DNA of 39,536 bases from Heterotrichella gracilis (lineage: Eukaryota > Sar > Xanthophyceae > Tribonematales > Xanthonemataceae). Position numbers and translations under genes: made by a program. The first letter of the stretch is position 1. The number at the start of each line of letters is the position of its first letter. The notes under the pieces are model-generated. The model was not told the origin of the DNA. It did no database searches and saw only the letters and a program-made list of their open reading frames with translations. Location: positions 1 through 39,536 of the forward strand of contig JAULBX010027241.1 of assembly GCA_032358255.1 (NCBI GenBank), given 5' to 3'. Positions 23,383-33,415 of the stretch are shown piece after piece.

Positions 23383-24239
23383 CTTTCAAGCTAGATACAT
23401 GCTGGTTTTCCTAAAGCAAGTTTTTGAAAATACACATTTCCAGAGAGAGTCCCGTGCCTTGATCTAGTGTTAAACACTGTGTTTAGGGTTTAGGGTCTAG
23501 GACTTAGCGCACAAGGGGCGGTGATGCATTTGGCATCGGGGCCATGGCTATATATAGCATTGGGCCCTAGCGACCAGCCTAGCGCCCGTTGTGCCCTTGT
23601 TTCCTCAGGATATCCATAAGGCTTTGTTTCCTCATGATGGATATCCATCATCAGTTGTTGCAGTAGAAATCGTCTTGCTGCTGCCATTTGATTTGACAGT
23701 CCATCCTGTGTACTTACACCATGTGATGCAAAACAGCTGTTTTGTAAAACACTAGTGAACAAGTCATCATGGATGGCATTGCGCTGCACATGAACACATG
23801 ATAAACGAGGACTCACTGGTAACAAGCTTGAACAGTGTGCAGTGTTTTCCAGTCAGTTCCTGCTAACGGCTTATACCTCATCTGCGTCTCTGTCAGAAAA
23901 GCATATACTGTGACTAATTGCAGCAATAGGGATTCCTGACAATCCATCCTCTGTCCTAAAAATTTCTATGTGGCCAATGCGGGAAGGATAGACAGCGTCG
24001 CATCAGAATATCGTTGCAATTTCGAATGTACATGCACATTGAAGTATTTCGCGGGTGAAGTATTGCATGAAGAATGTGATATCACCTAGTGTAGGTGTCC
24101 TCACTGGCAGAATTGTAAACCTATTACCGTGCTACACTTGTAAATGCATAAAGCTCTTCAGAGATCTAGATGTGCACATGTTGATTGTGCCCTTTGACTT
24201 GCACCAAACAACCTGTACCACCCGTGTCTGCAACTGCAT

Positions 24240-25094
24240 TTACCCCACAGTGACGGGGCACAGATCATTGGTGTTGCAATAGGGGGGGTTCTGGACGGTG
24301 GCGCGAGTCAAGCAGCATGCCAGGCAGTCGTCACATGTCACAGAGCCAACGCCCATACACGCGCCTGCCACCCCAGAATCCTGTGGAACAAATTTGTACA
24401 GGCAGCTGCACTGGTCTGGGATTGAGCTTGGGAACTGGTCCTGGCAGGTGTTGGAGTCGACCACTTTTGCTGCGTAGTCGCCCGCGTATGCGCAGCACTG
24501 GGGTGCGCCGGCGCATGCAAAGGCGCAGTCCGGGACAAACTGGGCAGGTAAAAGGTGAGGGTCATCAAGGGGAAAAGGCTGAGTGGTGAAAGTAGGGGCC
24601 ACCAAGTAAAGGGTGACACAAACTGGCTGCATTATTTACATTATTTAGGGTGTTAATTTTAACCGCCTGCAGGCACCATCATACAGCAAATGTTGGAGTT
24701 CATGTCCAAGCGCAAGCGCATGCGCCTGCTTGATATTATGATTACTTATTATAATAGATGCATTATTTAACTTTTTACAATGCATTCATATGTGAATAGG
24801 CCATCCCCACGGGTAAGACAATGCCAATGCCGGTACTCACTAGAGGGTTCATGTTCACTTTGACCATTAAATGCTCATATTCATACTGGATGTGGATGGC
24901 AAACAACCATATCCATGTGCATGTAAATATCAGCATGTCTGTATTATTTTATCTGTTTTCAGGCCATCCTGCATGCGCACCTGGAAAGGGGCGGGGGCTG
25001 GTGCCTGCGCCATGGCAAGGGGTGCACAGCACAGCGCGCACAGCAGGCCCAGGGTGGCAGTTGCCGCAAGGGGAGTCATGGAGGCGGGAGCCAT
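24240..25094 (-). CDS. Small secreted 14-cysteine protein, copy 2 (137 aa)
   Basis: Exons 25094-24981 (38 codons) and 24539-24240, phase 0, with GTGCGC donor and CTGCCCAG acceptor, as in copy 1. The signal peptide (MAPASMTPLAATATLGLLCA, ending near AMAQA) is almost the same as in copy 1. The mature part keeps all 14 cysteines and the blocks CCAYAG-YAAKV, PDQC-CLYK, DSGVA and CD-CLACC. It differs in the segment after C5, which is shorter by five residues, and in the last residues (CPVTVG against CPSG). The divergence exceeds what a recent duplication would give, yet both frames are intact, so both genes appear to be under selection. Confidence 0.85.
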
Positions 25095-25183
25095 GGGGAG
25101 GAGGGTACTAGAATGACGAGGAGAGGGAGGTGTTGTCAGCTGGTGCGGGGAGGGTGTCGCACAGTGGGGACCTGCAACAGCAA

Positions 25184-25945
25184 GGCACATCCTCAGCTGG
25201 CTTGGTAGCCAGGTGTGACAAAAGCATCCTAACTATTCCTACCATTACTACCGGCATGCTTGAACATTCCCCGTCCCCATTTTGTGTTGAGCGGTTATTG
25301 AAGGGGTGCACGGACTGCACAAGTTGGTACTGGTAATACAGAGAGTTTAGGCTACTTAGGCTCGCCGCTGCAGACCCTTTACACTCAGGTGCACTCATGA
25401 CCGCTGTCAAGAGTCAGGTGTGCACATACAGCTGATATGCAGCCACATTTGCACTAAGTAGGGCCTTCATTGAGTAACTTACAGTGCCAAGGCTGAAAGT
25501 TTTTGGTGAGACTCAGTGACTGAGTGACTTTACTTGCATCCTGCAATCACCTGGGTGATGGCAGGAGGACTTAAATATATCACCTGGGTGATATATTAAA
25601 GTCCTCCTGGTGATGGTCTAGTGACATCTGACTTGCATGCAGGTGTGCTGGATCAGCTGCTTCTGTGGGGTGTTCCACATATGCATGGCATTGTCCTACC
25701 ACTAACTGCAACCCAGCAGACCTTCATGCGTCTTCAGCATACGTACCGTAAGCTTGACAACCTCGAACTTTGCAGCAATGCCCAGGACAGGTTGGTCGCC
25801 GTGCGCCTGACGTGTCACACGTGTTGAACAGGGCCTGTCGTCAACTGCAGAACACTGTTCAGCCTGCAACAACTGCAACAACTGTTTACAGTTTATGGCC
25901 AAACTTGTGTAGGACACAGAGCATGAAGGTCTGCCAAACGAGAAG
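25184..25945. mobile_element. Probable insertion in the upstream region of the second cysteine-rich gene
   Basis: This stretch is absent from the matching place in duplication copy 1, where sequence like that at 25184 is followed almost directly by sequence like that at 25945. It contains the foldback at 25563-25608 but no transposase-like frame. Boundaries are approximate and target-site duplications are not clear. Confidence 0.4.
25563..25608. repeat. 22-bp foldback with 2-base loop
   Basis: Arms 25563-25584 and 25587-25608 (AGGAGGACTTAAATATATCA and its complement) pair with a single mismatch. The word CACCTGGGTGAT occurs both inside the loop region and just before it (25549). The shape is that of a small foldback or MITE-like element. 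Confidence 0.85.
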
Positions 25946-26416
25946 CTTGATGAAGAACTTTGCCTTCTGTACTCGATGTGAAATCACGAATAGGCTGAAA
26001 GCTCGAGAGCTGAAACGGCTTGAAGCCTCGTTATCCCATAAATATCATTAGGAAGCATTTGTTCCCAGTGCCAGCAGGATACCCAGAACCGTTCTACGGT
26101 AGAGCATGGCCCCCTCTAGTGCATTTAATGGGTGTGGCTGACTAACAGCTTTTTAAAGCCGTGAGTGCACATATGCTGTGAGCTTTGCTTGTGGGCAAAG
26201 CTTGTTTAAGGGACTGACAGATAGAGTCTATTGTCTGGAACCACTTTGCAGCTATCCATATGGAGGTGCGTTTGGACTTCAGGGATTGGAATGCAGCACT
26301 CCAGTACTACTTCTGCTGCATTCATCCACTCCTGTGCAAAGCACTTGTCCTATGTCACCTCAGACAAAACCCATACCCGGATTGATTTCTCCTTGTCTTC
26401 ATAGGAGGCCTCCCCC

Positions 26417-27341
26417 ATGCTCAAGGCGGTGCTGCTGCTGGCTGTGGTCAGCATGTGTGCATGTGAATTACAGGGCCTGGCAACACAAGGCAAATCCATG
26501 CATCCTAACCCTTACCAGCCTGGGGCTGAGGCTGTTTCAATGTTATCATGCATTTACCCAGCTGGGACCCTTCTTACCTAGGGTCCAGCTTACCATTGCA
26601 CAAAGCTGCTGAGGTTTTCTAGATGTTATATGCATGCATGGCATTTTGAGCCCTCTCATCTATCATATTGGTTATCAAGCCAGTATCCTTCACCTAGGTT
26701 ACCTTATCATCAAAATTAAAAAAAAAAATTGTTTTCGCTGACTACACTTCAAGGACAGGCTGCGTAGTTGTTAAATCATTTATTTGTCCACGTCACTGCG
26801 CCATGATGCCACTGAAGTTGCATCGCAGGCCTGCATTTCCATTGTGTGTCAATTGATCAAGTCGTATTCAGGAACCCTTGTTTGCTGCCTCACCATGTGT
26901 GCACCCTGCAGCCCAGACCTGCCTCCAGAGGTTGCAGGACGACTTTGCGATGGCGTGCGATGGGGAGCGCATGGTGATACAGGGCCAGTTCCCGGTCAAC
27001 ACGCAGTCGCCTTTCAACCCTGCAAGGGCGGATGCCTACGCCGCCACCTTCAGGAAGTATCACTCTCTCCCTACAGCGGGGTGCGCAGTTTTGACCTTTG
27101 AATATGCTAGCCAAAGACACCCTTGCACAAATTGTTACGGTGCATGTAACAATTGGTGGCCCGTCATGCGGCCGACAGAGTGCTCTGCGGCAACCCCCTC
27201 CATTGCTGTGCACCTTACCAGTGCGCGTCATGCAATGATGGAACGTTCATCGTTCACTCGTTATGTAAAGGTGTGCCGTGCCCCTGCAGGTGCTGCGCTG
27301 CTGCCACGGACTTCAATTCAAATGTGAGTTGCGGGTGGTAA
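26417..27341 (+). CDS. Small secreted cysteine-containing protein, 88 aa
   Basis: Proposed three exons: 26417-26462, 26912-27080 and 27290-27341 (stop TAA), with phases 1 and 2 matching across the GT/AG borders. The product starts MLKAVLLLAVVSMCAS, a signal peptide with a good cleavage site after CAS. The mature part begins QTCLQRLQDDFAMACDGER and contains the block PFNPARADAYAATFRKYHS. It ends GCC, then a short tail closing with CGW; this gives five cysteines. The middle exon clearly looks coding; the small first and last exons rest on phase agreement and on the resulting signal peptide and cysteine tail. It is not related to the 14-cysteine family around it. Function unknown. Confidence 0.6.
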
Positions 27342-28299
27342 AGCGGTACATGTCTCCTCATGTCCTGGCAGTGCTGCGCATCCTTGCTCTCACCCTTACC
27401 CAATGCACTCCTGGTGTACCCAAATAATTAAATATTGTACATTAATAAATTAACAGGTGGTTTTAAATAAATACCTGGTGTACCTTTATGGAAAAGTGTC
27501 TCCCTTTTCTCTTGAACCCTCTTCCTTGATCACCGCATCTGGTCAGTCGTGCAGGGTAAAGCTGGCTTTCCCCTCAGGCCATTGAGGCACTGTGGTGGTG
27601 TTTTGGGGGAGCTTTGGCCTAGCAAAATAAACCTTTTCATTAGGTACTACCGTCGCCTATGTAGAGTTTGTGATGACCATGGTGGGATATGACATGGGTG
27701 ATGGGTTGACACATTTGCAACATGGGCCTGGGACCATTGGACCCGCTGGGATAGGGCCAGCATCGTTATAGCAGAGGCGTGTAGACCATGCGTGCCATGC
27801 GTAACATATGTTAGTATGATGATGAGTAAATCCTGAGGCTCCCAAGTGGTAAGCAGGATTAGCTAGTGATTACCAATGGTTAGTGGTAGCAACTTGTGTT
27901 CTTCCCAGCAATCTGCCCTGGTGTTTCCTGCAGCGCCACTGGCTGGCAGGATGCCATATGATAGCGGCATGCATGCATGCCGCCACTGTTTGTAATGGTG
28001 AACAATAAGCTAGTATATTGTAGAGCCCTCACCGGGGGCAAAATGCAATTGCCCTCGCAAAGCTCCACTGCGCTGCATTAATTAAAAATCGCATTAATTA
28101 AATATGCGTATTTACAAATTTGTGACATCGAGGGCAGCCAGAACAGTCACCAATGTTGATGGCAAAAAGTTACCTCCAGCTGTCAATTGTGCTATGACGG
28201 TGACAGGCAACCTACAATTTGCCAAACAAACATGATGTCCACCAAAAGCAGGCCAAATGCAGTGTTGCCTTCCTGTTGAAGGGTTTTCTTGACTCGCTC
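27342..28299. other. Intergenic stretch
   Basis: No exon recognised. The sequence is partly AT-rich (27420-27480, 28070-28120), with a GCATGCATGCATGC run near 27967. It separates the tail-to-tail 88-aa gene (+) and the third 14-cysteine gene (-). Confidence 0.5.
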
Positions 28300-29141
28300 T
28301 CAACCACTGGGGCACAGATCGGTGTCTGAGCATATGCACCCGACGCCATACAGCTTGATGGCCATGCCCAGGCAGCAGACCAGGCAGTCATTACACTTCC
28401 CAGTGGCCGGGCACGCGTCCCTCACTGATGCCAAGCCCTGGCTTTGGTCATACAGACAATTGCACTGGAACTGACCATTCCCGTGATAGTAGACTTCCTC
28501 CAGGCAGTAGTTGATGACATCCGGCCCAGACTGAAGCGCGGCGGCGCAGCACTGGGATGCGCCCGATTGGCATACGTCAGCGCACTGCCTGGTGGCTACC
28601 TGAACTCGATATGGAACTTCTGGTGGTGGCGGTGGCGGCGGCGGGGTGGGCACTGGCGGGGCGCCTGTGGTGCTGGCCAGGGCAGCCTGCAAAGTCTGCA
28701 GCGGTAGTGAGCCTGTGTGTGCACCACACAGTTGTACCTGCCTACCTACACAGCCTGGGCAGGGCATTTTACCCCTTGGATTTGCCCTGTGGCCGCAGTT
28801 GCTTGCGTGCACTTGCCACATGGAGTTATTTTGTTCAACAATTTGCATGGACGGTATATTACATCAAAATAAATCTCATCCCATGCCTGTCTCAGCAGGC
28901 ATTTTGTCCCTGTACAAGGTGTAAATTTTAACGTTGTAATGATTAGTATTTTAATATTGTAATGATTAGTATTCTATCAAAGAGGGGGAGAGGGATGTAA
29001 GCATCCAACAAAGTATACCATGCGCACCTGGCTGGGGGCCGGGGCTCCGCCTGGTGCCACCGGTGCCTGCGCCGAGCCAATGGGAGCACAGCACAGCACA
29101 CACAGCATGGCCAACGTGGCAGCGGTGGCAAGGGGAGCCAT
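28300..29141 (-). CDS. Small secreted 14-cysteine-family protein with polyproline hinge (166 aa)
   Basis: Exons 29141-29028 (38 codons) and 28686-28300 (stop TGA), phase 0, GTGCGC donor and TTTGCAG acceptor. The signal peptide is MAPLATAATLAMLCVLCCAP, cut near GSAQA. A hinge with eight prolines in a row (PTPPPPPPPPE) comes before the cysteine domain. That domain keeps the family order: C-x3-C-x6-CC, C, then C-x-C-LYD, C, C-x2-C-x2-CC, C and C, ending CPSG. One extra cysteine (GCIC) makes 15. The hinge and LYD group it with the gene at 31322-32413 rather than with the two duplicated copies. An alternative acceptor nine bases earlier would add three residues. Probably extracellular and possibly wall-bound through a hydroxyproline-type hinge. 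Confidence 0.85.
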
Positions 29142-31321
29142 GGAGGTGGGACCCACTGGGAGGGTGGCGCTGGGATGATGGGGGAGGGAGAGGTCTGAGC
29201 TGGCGCAATGGGATGTCTCCTCACCTGCAATGGCATGGGGAAACCAAATTTTCATGAGAGGTAAATGATTACGCAGCTAGTCTTGAACATGGCCAGTCGG
29301 GGCCAAACTTTGGCACCCATGTGCATCATGTTGTGGTACATCTGGCGTTGACTACATCTGTCGTCCGGAGGGAGATTGGGGGCTGGCTGGAATGCCAGAT
29401 CATGTGGGTGAACCTTGCCAAGTCTAGCTGCAGCCAATGGCAACCCCATGCGCACATGTGTAATTGGCCCAATTACAGACGGTACCTCAGGTACCTCAAG
29501 AGTCTTGTAAACTATATTCAACCTTTTGCAGCCTGCAGATTACAATATCATGCACATGGGTTGCAGCTACTGTCACGGCTGCACTGAGTGGACTAATTCC
29601 ACTCAAGCGTAGCTGTCCATCCCTGTCGGTACCCATCATGGCTAAGTGTCAAAGCTAGACTCTGAGCAACTGCAAGCCGCTAGAATGACGGAGTGGGTGG
29701 ATGAAATTTTGCTTGCCACATCATGATCCGGGTGGAGGTGGCCTGTGGGTTGCAGTTTACAGTGCCTATTCCCTCAAGGCATTGTAACCATCTGCTACTT
29801 GGGTAAAAATGTGATGCATGCATATGGGCAATCTTAGTGGGCAAGCTAAAAATACTCTAAAAGGCACAAGAGGCTTGTACACTGAAATTCCAATATTCGA
29901 AGACACTAAGATTATCACATACTAATGGTATGTACATACTTGGCGAGGTGAAAGGACACAGTGTGTGACCTTATGCACCACACAGTGTAGATGGAAATGG
30001 GACGGGAATGCTGCAACAACTTGGCATGGCCTTGCAGTGGGCTGTTGGGTGGGATGTTGCGCTGCCCTGCTGCAGCATCAGTTAATACCATAATATGGGG
30101 CGAGGGAACCATTGAACAGGGCTGGCAGCAACTGGTGTCCTGTGAACGGTGTGCACAGTAACTGAACAGTCGTTACATGTGGTTTGGAACAAAAGCAAAT
30201 ATCAGGTACTGTACTGCTTATCTTGAAGGCCACACCCATCACTGCATGCAGTACAAATTTGCTCTCAGCCTTTGCGTTTCCATCAGCTCCTTTTGGCACC
30301 TGCACGGAGGCTTCCCGAAAGGATGCTTTCTGGTTTCAGAGGCTTGTACAAGCCAAAACTGTGAAGCGCAACAGCTAAAGCAGCCTCGTGCTTCACTGCA
30401 TGTACAAGAAGCAGGGCTCGTGCTACAGACTAAACGGGTTGTTGGCCAAGCTGCAGCCATCCACTGTTCAGTGACCACCAGTGCACGACAACCACAAAAG
30501 ACCTGTTGCCACCCTGTCGCCTCGAACGGTGAAGTGCTGCCCCCAGGCTGCCCCCAGCGAGCGTTGTGGAGTCTAGAGCAAGGTAAGCCGATGGTCTGCG
30601 GGTTTGCAACTTGTCACAGAACAGGTGACCTGTCACAGAACATGTGTTACAGCCACAAGTGCATGTGCCCACCAGCCACTTGGTGGTTGAGCAAGCACTG
30701 TCACCATAGGGTGCATGGTGCAAAGTCAAGTCACACTTACTAAAGAGCTAGTGCAGGTCTCATTGAAAGTATAATTTTCAATTGGTGGACTATGCATGCA
30801 TTGAAGGCCCACTCAGTGCAAGCATGGCTGCCATGCACGTATAATGCCACTGTTTTACTCAACCACCTTCACCCAGGGTGCCTGTCATGGCCAGCTGGGA
30901 TGGCTAGTTCTATCATCACATCCCAGATATTTTCAATTTAAACACATTTTGAAGAAATCACTCATTCAATGTAACAACTAGAACTCCAATGGTAGCAGGC
31001 ACGTAATCTACCAGCCACGCATTGCACCATGCTCAGCATTCAGAAATGGTCAGGCAGTATTCGTGGTAGTACTGGCAGTAATACAGTAACCCTTAGGGTA
31101 ACTTTCACATCCCGTACAGCCCTCACCATGGGCCTCACTAAGTACTGGTAGGAGTACAGTACTCTTTAGGTAACTTCCAATGCCTGTATTACACCTGGCT
31201 ACCAGGACGCTCAACTCTTTGCCCCAAACTGGCGCATGCGCATGCCGCTGCAGGTAGCGACCCACCCCCCCGCACCACCTCAAGACCCTCTTCCCTTCAT
31301 CGTCCCAGTAGCCATCTCCCC
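29142..31321. promoter_or_regulatory. Shared upstream region of a divergent pair of 14-cysteine-family genes
   Basis: The region lies between the two divergent starts at 29141 (-) and 31322 (+). No exon recognised. Each gene has a CTGCAG-type acceptor about 65-85 bases before its ATG, consistent with a 5' UTR intron. The word ACACCTGGCTACCA (about 31190) also occurs upstream of the gene starting at 25094, in the same orientation relative to the gene (plus-strand complement near 25202-25216), so it may be a shared promoter element. Confidence 0.4.
31065..31172. repeat. Two imperfect copies of a roughly 48-base unit upstream of the plus-strand cysteine-rich gene
   Basis: Both units start AGTACTGG and contain a TACAGTA then CTT-AGG-TAACTT series, ending near CCCGTA and GCCTGTA. 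They lie about 150-260 bases before the ATG at 31322 and may be duplicated regulatory sequence. Confidence 0.55.
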
Positions 31322-32413
31322 ATGTCTCCCCTTGCCACAGTGACCCTGTTTTGCTTGCTGTGTTGGGCACCCCTTGTATTGGCGCAGCCAGCACCAGGCA
31401 CAGTCCCCGCCCCCAACCAGGTGCGCGTGGTGATCAGGTGAGCTGGACTATTAATTTAGTTACCATGTCATATACCACAGGTACACAGGCAGGAACTGTC
31501 ATGCATCTGGGTGACTTATGCGCAAAAGTAACATAATTTGGACATTTGCGGGGAGGATAGTTTTACTTGAGAACATAGTCCAGATGCAACAATTGGCATG
31601 CGCTTGGTCATGGACAGAAACACACGTTTTTACAGTGCAATGCAGTGACAGCAGGCAGTTGGTTTGCATACGTAACCCTTTTCCTTAATCCTTGCCGCGA
31701 ATAACACATGAATATCATTTGTTTTTAATCTAATGACTCTGAATCTCTAAACTAAGCACGCTGAGGGGTGCAGTTGATCAGAACAAACCCTTTAGGGTGT
31801 CACAGGTCATTCAGCAATTCTTGAGATTTATTGGATAGCCTGTGGATAGGCCGTGGATAGCCTGTGGATAGCCTGTGACACTGCGGCAGAGTGGAACTCA
31901 TCACTTTGTGGCCATTGAGAAGCCTGTAGGTAGCCATTGCCTGGTTCCTGTTGCAACGCATCCATCGCATCCCCAACCGCTGCCTTGGCTTTGCAGGCCA
32001 CCCTCACCACAGGCAACCCGCCCGTGCAACCCCCCCCGCCGCCACCAGAAACTGAGCTTGATAGATTCATTGGCGGGATCGCCGCCGAGTGCACCAACCA
32101 AGTGATATATGCACCAGCTGGGTCCTATCATGCATGCAGCGCGGGCGCATCCCACTGCTGCCCTACCGCAATCAACGCAGCATTAGATGCCAGTGAGGAG
32201 TGTGGTCAGCTGGTCTACCCTCTTGAGGAGACCCCAGCTTTGTGCAAGTGCCTGTATGATCGGGTCTTGCCAAGGGTTGGTGACGCGTGCTTGGCGGGTG
32301 GGGCGGTGCCCGGGGCGTGCAACTCCTGCCTGGTCTGCTGCCTGGAGCTGCCACCCAGAAGAGCGAGCGGCTTCTGGCCCTGCCAGGGCACCGACTTTTG
32401 TCGCAGCGGTTGA
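31322..32413 (+). CDS. Small secreted 14-cysteine-family protein with polyproline hinge (171 aa), plus strand
   Basis: Exons 31322-31420 (33 codons) and 31997-32413 (stop TGA), phase 0, with the same GTGCGC donor and TTTGCAG acceptor as the gene at 28300-29141. The signal peptide is MSPLATVTLFCLLCWAPLVL, cut near LAQP. A short hinge (PPVQPPPPPPE) is followed by the 14-cysteine domain: C, a longer first loop, C-x6-CC, C, C-x-C-LYD, C, C, C-x2-C-CC, C and C, ending CRSG. The first inter-cysteine loop is about ten residues longer than in the other members. The intron carries a four-unit 11-bp tandem repeat. This is the only member on the plus strand, placed head to head with its closest relative. 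Confidence 0.85.
31833..31876. repeat. Four tandem 11-bp units (GGATAGCCTGT)
   Basis: Four units of GGATAGCCTGT, the second with two changes, lie in the single intron of the plus-strand 14-cysteine-family gene. Confidence 0.85.
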
Positions 32414-33415
32414 GCCAGAATTGGGATGGTTGCATCTACATGTACATACGTACAGTCATTGCTACATGTACACACGTACAGTAACTGTTGGCTGTGCCGT
32501 CACAGGTTGCACTTGAAAGGCATGTCCAGCTGCCATCAGATTTTGGTGACCGTTGTGCGTGCCATCATGGAGAGCCACTGTTATGTGGTTATAAGTTGTA
32601 GCGGAAAGAAAATAGCTATCACAGTAGGTAGGGGTCCCTTTGCATTGTACCCTACCATTGCATGGATATCAACTGAATCAGATCAGATGTACTACGACAG
32701 CTGATGGCATGCCGCTGGACATCAATCCTTGCACCAATTGGCCATGTGTAGGGCAGGATTAGCAGGATGGAACATTGACGATTGCTGGGAAGCACGTGTT
32801 GTCTCCAACCATTTGCCCAACTAGCCAAATTGGATTTAATGACAGCTCGATGGTGGCCAATGGTAATCTGATTATTTTATCAATATTGTGTGCTTCCAAG
32901 CCTTGCAGTGCAGCAGATGCTATGATCCATGTGGCGTCACCGCTAATAGCACGACGGGCCGGCCATATATTGTTGGGTTCAGCTCTAATCTTGGAACCCA
33001 AACTTCTAGGACCTAGACCATAAGCACCGGCCACATGTGCGCTAATGGCTAGGGCATCTTTGGCCCATGCTGTGTAGTGAACTCTACTGCAGGGTATGTC
33101 ACATATGTGTAGTGAATACCCAGCTGCAGGGTAGTACCGCCAGGGGGTATATACCCAGTGCATGGTTTTCAAACAAAAATCATTTTTTATGCACGTGATC
33201 ATGATGCTCGTCTTGACACTCGACTGACCGCCAGTGACGGCGAGCACAAACGATGAAGGTATCACAGGGTGCAGCACTATATTGTGCTGCACTAGAACAC
33301 TGCATAAAACCTCGTTCGTGCGTGCTTATGTCAAGGAGTGGATTGCATACGGTTACCTGCGTATTGGTATTGTAGTTCAACCCCGGTACACCGTTGTACT
33401 CGGTATAGCTGCAAG
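32414..33415. other. Intergenic stretch and likely phosphatase promoter
   Basis: No exon recognised. At 32436-32456 and 32462-32482 there is a 26-base tandem duplication of CTACATGTACAYACGTACAGT, itself rich in small palindromes, just after the stop of the preceding gene. Confidence 0.55.

Larger units (their letters stand above)
23479..26160. repeat. Segmental duplication, copy 2 (contains the 137-aa cysteine-rich gene)
   Basis: Second copy of the unit at 21448-23382, longer by about 750 bases because of an insertion between about 25184 and 25945, upstream of the gene. Both ends of the unit and the gene are preserved. Confidence 0.85.

Noticed and set aside
30177..30743. Long plus-strand open frame of 188 residues between the divergent cysteine-rich genes
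   Set aside because: Cys/His/Gln-rich scattered composition, no domain pattern and overlapping open frames on both strands. It looks like chance openness in GC-balanced DNA.
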